This document shows, in pieces, positions 59,640 to 64,000 of a stretch of 64,000 nt of DNA. A program made the position numbers and the translations under genes. The stretch comes from an uncultured Tenacibaculum sp. GTDB taxonomy: Bacteria; Bacteroidota; Bacteroidia; Flavobacteriales; Flavobacteriaceae. How positions within the stretch are numbered: the stretch's first letter is position 1; every line of letters begins with the position of its first letter. The DNA is taken from positions 149,620 through 213,619 of the forward strand of contig CANMCD010000007.1 of the NCBI GenBank assembly GCA_947496185.1, read 5' to 3'. Below the pieces are notes generated by a model. The model worked only from the letters and a program-made list of their open reading frames with translations. It did not search any database and was not told the DNA's origin.

Positions 59640-61409
59640 ATGTCTAGTGAAATAACAAGACTTTTTGATTTCCCATATTATCAGTTAAAAAAATACAATC
59701 TTTCAAAAGCTTTTGTCACCAAATATAATGGTGAATGGAAGGCTGTTTCAACCCAAGAATATATTGATCAAGCAAACACCTTAAGTAGAGGTTTATTACG
59801 TCTTGGTATTAAACCAAACGATAAAATAGCCGTTATTTCTACAAATAATAGGACAGAATGGAATGTATGTGATATTGGAATCTTACAAGTAGGTGCACAA
59901 AACGTTCCAATTTATCCGACAGCTTCTAAAGAGGATTACGAATACGTTTTGAACCATTCAGAAGCTATTTATTGTTTTGTTTCTGATAAAGAAATTATTG
60001 ATAAACTAAATCAAATTAAATCAAATACTCAATTAAAAGGAGTCTACACTTTTGATGAAGTATCGGGAGAAAATAATTGGACAAAACTTTTAGAATTAGG
60101 AAAAGATACAAGTAACCAAAATGAGGTTGAAGCACGTAAAGAGGCCGTAAAACCTGACGCTTTAGCCACGCTTATTTACACCTCTGGGACTACAGGAAAG
60201 CCAAAGGGCGTAATGCTTTCGCACAAAAATATTGTTACGAATGTAATTAGTAGTGAAAAAAGAGTTCCCTTACATTATGGAAATGATAGAGGCTTGAGTT
60301 TTTTACCTGTGTGTCATATTTTTGAAAGGATGATATTGTACCTCTATCAATATTGTGGTGTTTCGGTTTATTTTGCAGAATCTATAGAATTGTTGAGTGA
60401 TAATGCAAAGGAAATTAAACCCAATGTAATGACTGCAGTTCCGCGTTTATACGAAAAGATTTATGATAAAATTTACGCAAAAGGAGCTGAATTATCAGGT
60501 ATTAAAAAGAAATTATTCTTTTGGGCAATCGAATTAGGATTAGCTTATGAACCCTACCAAGCTAATGGTTGGTGGTACGAAAAAAAATTAGGTATTGCTC
60601 GGAAATTAATCTTTTCGAAGTGGCAAGAAGCTTTAGGAGGTGAATTAAAGTTAATGGTTTCTGGTTCTGCTCCACTTCAAGCGAGATTAGCCAGAGTTTT
60701 TGCGGCTGCAGATATGCCCGTAATGGAAGGCTATGGACTTACAGAAACCTCTCCAGTAATTTCAGTAAATGACGTAAGAGGAGGTCGTTTTAGAATAGGA
60801 ACAGTTGGTAGAGTTATTGAAAATGTAGAAGTTAAAATAGCTGATACTGGAGAAATTTTGGTAAAGGGCCCTAACGTAATGATGGGGTACTATAAAGACC
60901 CTGAAAAAACTGCACAAGTCATAAAAGACGGGTATTTTCATACAGGAGATAAAGGAGAAATTTGCGAAGAAGGATTCCTTAAAATTACAGGAAGAACTAA
61001 GGAAATGTTTAAAACCTCTGGTGGTAAATATGTTGTTCCTACCCTATTAGAAGGAAAACTAAAACAATCAAGATTTATTGAACAAGCCATGGTAGTTGGA
61101 GAAGGAGAAAAAATGCCTGCTGCGTTTATTCAACCTAACTTTGAATTTGTTTTTGAATGGGCGAAACGTCATAATATTTCTTTAGAAACTAAACAAGCAC
61201 TCGTATCAAACCAAAAGGTAATCGATCGTATACAGCAAGAAATCAATAATTGCAATAGTAATTTTGGAAAGTGGGAACAAATCAAACGATTTGAGTTAAC
61301 AGCTGATGAATGGAGCATTGAAGGAGGACATTTGACACCTACGATGAAAATGAAACGCAAGATTATAAAAAATATTTATACCGATTTATATCAAAAGATA
61401 TACGGATAA
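59640..61409 (+). CDS. Long-chain fatty acid-CoA ligase, copy 2
   Basis: A 589-aa paralog of the preceding ligase, with LIYTSGTTGKPKGVMLSH, MEGYGLTETSPVIS, YFHTGDKGEICEEGFLKITGRTKEMFKTSGGKYVVP and GHLTPTMKMKRK. The start is MSSEITRLFDFPYYQLKKYN, equivalent to SQHLTRLFDFAYYQLKNYP in copy 1; the longer frame from 59589 is upstream of or inside the promoter. The two differ mostly in the fatty-acid-facing middle part, so they may differ in chain-length preference. A perfect 14-bp terminator follows. Confidence 0.93.
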   Translation: MSSEITRLFDFPYYQLKKYNLSKAFVTKYNGEWKAVSTQEYIDQANTLSRGLLRLGIKPNDKIAVISTNNRTEWNVCDIGILQVGAQNVPIYPTASKEDYEYVLNHSEAIYCFVSDKEIIDKLNQIKSNTQLKGVYTFDEVSGENNWTKLLELGKDTSNQNEVEARKEAVKPDALATLIYTSGTTGKPKGVMLSHKNIVTNVISSEKRVPLHYGNDRGLSFLPVCHIFERMILYLYQYCGVSVYFAESIELLSDNAKEIKPNVMTAVPRLYEKIYDKIYAKGAELSGIKKKLFFWAIELGLAYEPYQANGWWYEKKLGIARKLIFSKWQEALGGELKLMVSGSAPLQARLARVFAAADMPVMEGYGLTETSPVISVNDVRGGRFRIGTVGRVIENVEVKIADTGEILVKGPNVMMGYYKDPEKTAQVIKDGYFHTGDKGEICEEGFLKITGRTKEMFKTSGGKYVVPTLLEGKLKQSRFIEQAMVVGEGEKMPAAFIQPNFEFVFEWAKRHNISLETKQALVSNQKVIDRIQQEINNCNSNFGKWEQIKRFELTADEWSIEGGHLTPTMKMKRKIIKNIYTDLYQKIYG

Positions 61410-61433
61410 GATATAATTTTCAAAATTTATAGT

Positions 61434-61475
61434 AAATCACAATAGTATTCTTTACTATTGTGATTTCTTATTTTA
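61434..61475 (+). terminator. Terminator after acyl-CoA ligase copy 2
   Basis: AAATCACAATAGTA (61434-61447) pairs perfectly with TACTATTGTGATTT (61453-61466) around a 5-nt loop, then CTTATTTTATT. Confidence 0.85.
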
Positions 61476-61495
61476 TTGATTAATGTTGAAAGAAA

Positions 61496-63103
61496 ATGAA
61501 TAAACTACACAGCTTTAAAACTGATATTTCTAAAGTTAGTCTACCCAAAGAAATAGCTTATCCTTATAATTATACACCACATACTTTAGCCAAAATTGCT
61601 AGTAAAGAACTACAGAACTATCTGAATACACAATCAGATTTTCAACATGATTTCGGACTTACTACAAACTCAAATAAGGGTTTAGGCAAAATGTTTGGGG
61701 TTTTGGTCGTCAAAAATTCGAAAAATACTTTAGGTTTTATAGCTGCTTTTTCTGGTAGGTTGGCTGACACCAACACTCATGACTATTTTGTACCTCCTGT
61801 TTTCGATATATTACAACCTGACAGTTTCTACAAACAAACTGAAAACAAAATTAATAGTATAAACCTACAGCTTGAAAAATTAAATAGAACTTTTTTAAAT
61901 ATAGAAAAAGAGTTTTTTACAATAAAAGAAAAATACGATTCTCTATTTAACGAAGAACAAATAAAAATTAAATCTCGACGTATAGAAAGAAAAAAAGAGA
62001 ATCAAACTGATAACCAAAAAAACATTAACGAAGAGTTTTACCTTAGAGAATACAAAATATATTTAGATGAAAAATCAAAACCGTTTAAAAAAAGTTATTT
62101 AGCTTTAAAAAAGCAACGTGACGATTTAAAAGAGCAACGTAAGAGTTTATCAAACTACGTACAATATAAAATATTTGAAAGTTATAATTTTTTAAATTAT
62201 GAAGGAAAATCCAAAAATCTCATAGGTATATTTAATCAAGATGAAATCCCTGCTGGTGCTGGAGATTGCTGTGCCCCTAAATTATTTCAATATGCTTTTG
62301 TTCATCAACTGACACCTGTTGCTTTGGCTGAATTCTGGTGGGGAAAACCGTTACCAAGTGCTATTAGAAAACATAAACAGTTTTACCCTGCTTGTTCAGG
62401 AAAATGCAAACCCATTTTGTCACACATGCTTAAAGGGCTTCCTGTTGAAGAAAACCCATTATTACAGCAATTATCGACAACCAAGACATTAGATATTCTT
62501 TATGAAGATCGTTATATATTGGCCATTAATAAACCGCCAGAGTTTTTAACAGTAAAAGGAAAGGAAATTCATAATACGATAGAACAACTAGTACAAAAAA
62601 AATACCCAGATGCCACAGGGCCAATGATTGTACACCGTCTAGACATGTCTACTTCTGGAATTTTATTAATCACTAAAACCAAAGAAGCACATAAAAAACT
62701 ACAACAACAATTTATTGAAAAAACCATTAAAAAAAGATATGTAGCCATTTTAAGTGGAAAATTGCGCCAAGAGAAAGGAATAATTAATTTACCTCTTTGT
62801 ATGGATCCAAATGAGCGTCCTAGACAGCTAGTAAGTAAAGAATATGGAAAAAAAGCCATCACACATTGGGAAGTAATCACAGTACAAGAGAGCACAACGA
62901 AAGTTTACTTCTACCCTATTACTGGGCGAACACACCAACTTAGAGTTCATGCGGCACATCACCTAGGTCTTAATACACCAATTGTAGGGGATGATTTATA
63001 CGGAGAAAAAGCAGACAGACTCTACTTACATGCAGACTTGATAATATTTACTCATCCAATCAATAATAAAAAACATACTTTAATAGCTCCTGCACCTTTC
63101 TAA
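61496..63103 (+). CDS. Long RluA-family pseudouridine synthase
   Basis: A 535-aa RNA pseudouridine synthase. The catalytic domain is C-terminal (about 335-535): YEDRYILAINKPPEFLTVKG, MIVHRLDMSTSGILLITKT with catalytic Asp383, KKRYVAIL, and YPITGRTHQLRVHAAH, GDDLYG. The N-terminal 330 residues are an uncommon extension: a mixed domain (KGLGKMFGVLVVKN, TLGFIAAFSGRLADTNTHDYFVPPVFDIL), a long charged coiled coil (about 120-225) and a Cys-containing part with Cys258/Cys259 (GAGDCCAPKLFQYAF) and Cys300/Cys304 (PACSGKCKP). Similar large forms occur in Bacteroidota and Gammaproteobacteria. The RNA target is unknown. Confidence 0.9.
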   Translation: MNKLHSFKTDISKVSLPKEIAYPYNYTPHTLAKIASKELQNYLNTQSDFQHDFGLTTNSNKGLGKMFGVLVVKNSKNTLGFIAAFSGRLADTNTHDYFVPPVFDILQPDSFYKQTENKINSINLQLEKLNRTFLNIEKEFFTIKEKYDSLFNEEQIKIKSRRIERKKENQTDNQKNINEEFYLREYKIYLDEKSKPFKKSYLALKKQRDDLKEQRKSLSNYVQYKIFESYNFLNYEGKSKNLIGIFNQDEIPAGAGDCCAPKLFQYAFVHQLTPVALAEFWWGKPLPSAIRKHKQFYPACSGKCKPILSHMLKGLPVEENPLLQQLSTTKTLDILYEDRYILAINKPPEFLTVKGKEIHNTIEQLVQKKYPDATGPMIVHRLDMSTSGILLITKTKEAHKKLQQQFIEKTIKKRYVAILSGKLRQEKGIINLPLCMDPNERPRQLVSKEYGKKAITHWEVITVQESTTKVYFYPITGRTHQLRVHAAHHLGLNTPIVGDDLYGEKADRLYLHADLIIFTHPINNKKHTLIAPAPF

Positions 63104-63414
63104 TCTATAATCAACCCCTGTTTAGTAGGTTCATTTTAAATTGTATGTAAAATAGGGAAGTATTCAGTATGATACCGTATAGCAAACAGTAGCAATGCCG
63201 TTTTAGACGTAAAACACTTAAAAAAATGTGGGTGTTTTAATTTAAAATTACGCTTCTCTATTGTAACAATATTTACATATACCTTTGATAACTTGTATTT
63301 ATAAAACTGATAAGAAAATTATATTTAATAACTTCTTATCTTTTCTAATCTTTAGAATAAAAAAAAAGAGAAGCCTCTTAAACTCCTCTTTTTATATCAT
63401 ATATTTTATGTTTT
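63104..63414. other. Intergenic region between convergent genes
   Basis: 311 bp, AT-rich. Near its right end a hairpin made of AAAAAGAG and CTCTTTTT serves as a possible terminator for the minus-strand OMP gene. Nothing else was recognised. Confidence 0.5.
63359..63398 (-). terminator. Possible terminator of the OMP gene
   Basis: AAAAAGAG and CTCTTTTT arms separated by 15 nt, with a further weak inner pairing (AAG/CTT), and on the minus strand a tail of at least nine T. Confidence 0.55.
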
Positions 63415-63918
63415 TTACCAAGCATATCCTATAGACAAACCTAATCTTGGAAGAAAACCATCAATACTTACAGTAGTTCCTTCTGTTTCTGCAACAGACA
63501 TGTATTGAGCACCAAAGTTTAAGTCTAGTGCAAAACCTGAGTTTCCACCGCCAAATACCCATTGATAGCCTGCTAAAGCACCTCCAGAAAAACTTGAAAA
63601 ACCAGCTTCTTCTCCTGATGAAGTACTAGCTGATGCTTTAGAGTAACTTACAAAAGGAGCAGCATACCATCCTCTTGGGGCATTTTTATCAGATGAAAAG
63701 TAAAATTTATATTTTCCTTCTCCTCCAATTGCACTTGATTTAATAACTTCATTACCTGCAGTTACATTTGCTCCAAAATAAGACATTCCTATTTCAAAAG
63801 AGCTTTTGTCTGAAACAGCTCTTTCATAAGATAAATCCGCAATACCAAATGCCAATCCTAATGGGTTTGCTTTCACAACATTTTTTTGTGCATTAACTGA
63901 TAAAATTCCAACCATCAT
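63415..63918 (-). pseudogene. Outer-membrane beta-barrel protein, 5' end probably lost
   Basis: A 167-aa frame. After MMVGILSVNAQ it has an OMP-like sequence: NVVKANPLGLAFGIADLSYERAVSDKSSFEIGMSYFG, GEGKYKFYFSSDKNAPRGWYAAPFVSYS, GALAGYQWVFGGGNSGFALDLNFGAQYM, ending in the barrel-type LPRLGLSIGYAW. It resembles DUF3575-type small barrels. The signal peptide is too short: the expected basic N-region (MKKIIF-like) is missing, and the sequence just upstream belongs to what looks like a mobile-element end with an in-frame stop. The downstream body is intact, so the break is probably recent. It could still be translated from the internal ATGs, but poorly exported. Confidence 0.65.
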
Positions 63919-63926
63919 AAAAATTA

Positions 63927-64000
63927 TGTGATCGGCAAATTAAATTGTACTAAAATGTAAATTAAATTGTACCAAAATCTATCGAAATCTATATCATTCA
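63927..64000. mobile_element. Terminus of a mobile element (IS21-like?), partial
   Basis: Just outside the truncated OMP gene lies TGTGATCGGCAAATTAAATTG, then two direct copies of a 21-bp unit with 22-bp period: AAATTAAATTGTACTAAAA (from 63937) and AAATTAAATTGTACCAAAA (from 63959). A TG end followed by spaced direct repeats is the layout of IS21-family termini. The transposase genes would lie to the right of the window. Family assignment is an inference. Confidence 0.45.

Overview
The window looks like chromosomal DNA of a member of the Flavobacteriaceae (phylum Bacteroidota). The evidence is the low GC content, promoters of the Bacteroidota type (TAnnTTTG at -7, TTG near -33), few Shine-Dalgarno sequences, several TTG starts, a secreted protease with a type IX secretion (T9SS) C-terminal signal, TonB-dependent receptors with CarboxypepD_reg domains, and flavobacterial families such as DUF5606, head-GIN/DUF2807 and OstA-like proteins. 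I cannot name the genus. I saw no tRNA, rRNA or CRISPR array, and no complete insertion sequence.

Layout. 1-9.7 kb: 5' part of a cation:proton antiporter, an LTA-synthase-like envelope phosphotransferase, two glycosyltransferases, dapD, a ruvX-def-DUF5606-mazG run, a secreted HExxH protein and HMG-CoA lyase. 9.9-15.4 kb: an ECF sigma factor operon with a membrane protein and two secreted beta-repeat proteins, then a CarboxypepD_reg protein and an S41 protease lipoprotein. 15.6-19.3 kb: purL. 19.3-20.9 kb: a 1.65-kb non-coding stretch with a 157-bp palindromic element and a series of TTTACA-N2-TGTAAA dyads, ending at the start of an HTH regulator. 21.4-36.9 kb: mostly housekeeping genes (THUMP-like methyltransferase, pepE, mnmA, miaA, GlmU-like, OmpH, K+ channel, DUF1853, EamA, methyltransferase) plus a pair of small secreted paralogs and a T9SS subtilase. 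37.0-44.2 kb: a complete histidine operon hisG-D-C-B-H-A-F-IE, preceded by an attenuator that encodes a leader peptide with five consecutive His codons. 44.4-49.6 kb: two tandem TonB-dependent receptor paralogs, both 799 aa. 49.8-63.1 kb: lysA, a possible MITE, rpsF-rpsR-rplI, a prohibitin, a CDF zinc transporter, OstA, a class III aminotransferase, two tandem long-chain acyl-CoA ligases and a long RluA-type pseudouridine synthase. 63.4-64.0 kb: an outer-membrane protein whose 5' end appears cut by the terminus of a mobile element.

How the genes fit together. dapD and lysA supply meso-DAP and lysine. The his operon covers most steps from ATP/PRPP to histidine; HisB (phosphatase plus dehydratase) and HisIE are fusions. 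The ECF operon looks like an envelope-sensing module. The most interesting unexplained material is non-coding: the operator-like dyads before the HTH gene, the nested perfect palindromes before the first TonB receptor, and two short inverted-repeat elements without transposase. I did not find a clearly new multi-gene system. Several start codons were moved from the longest ORF on the basis of promoter position or family N-termini.
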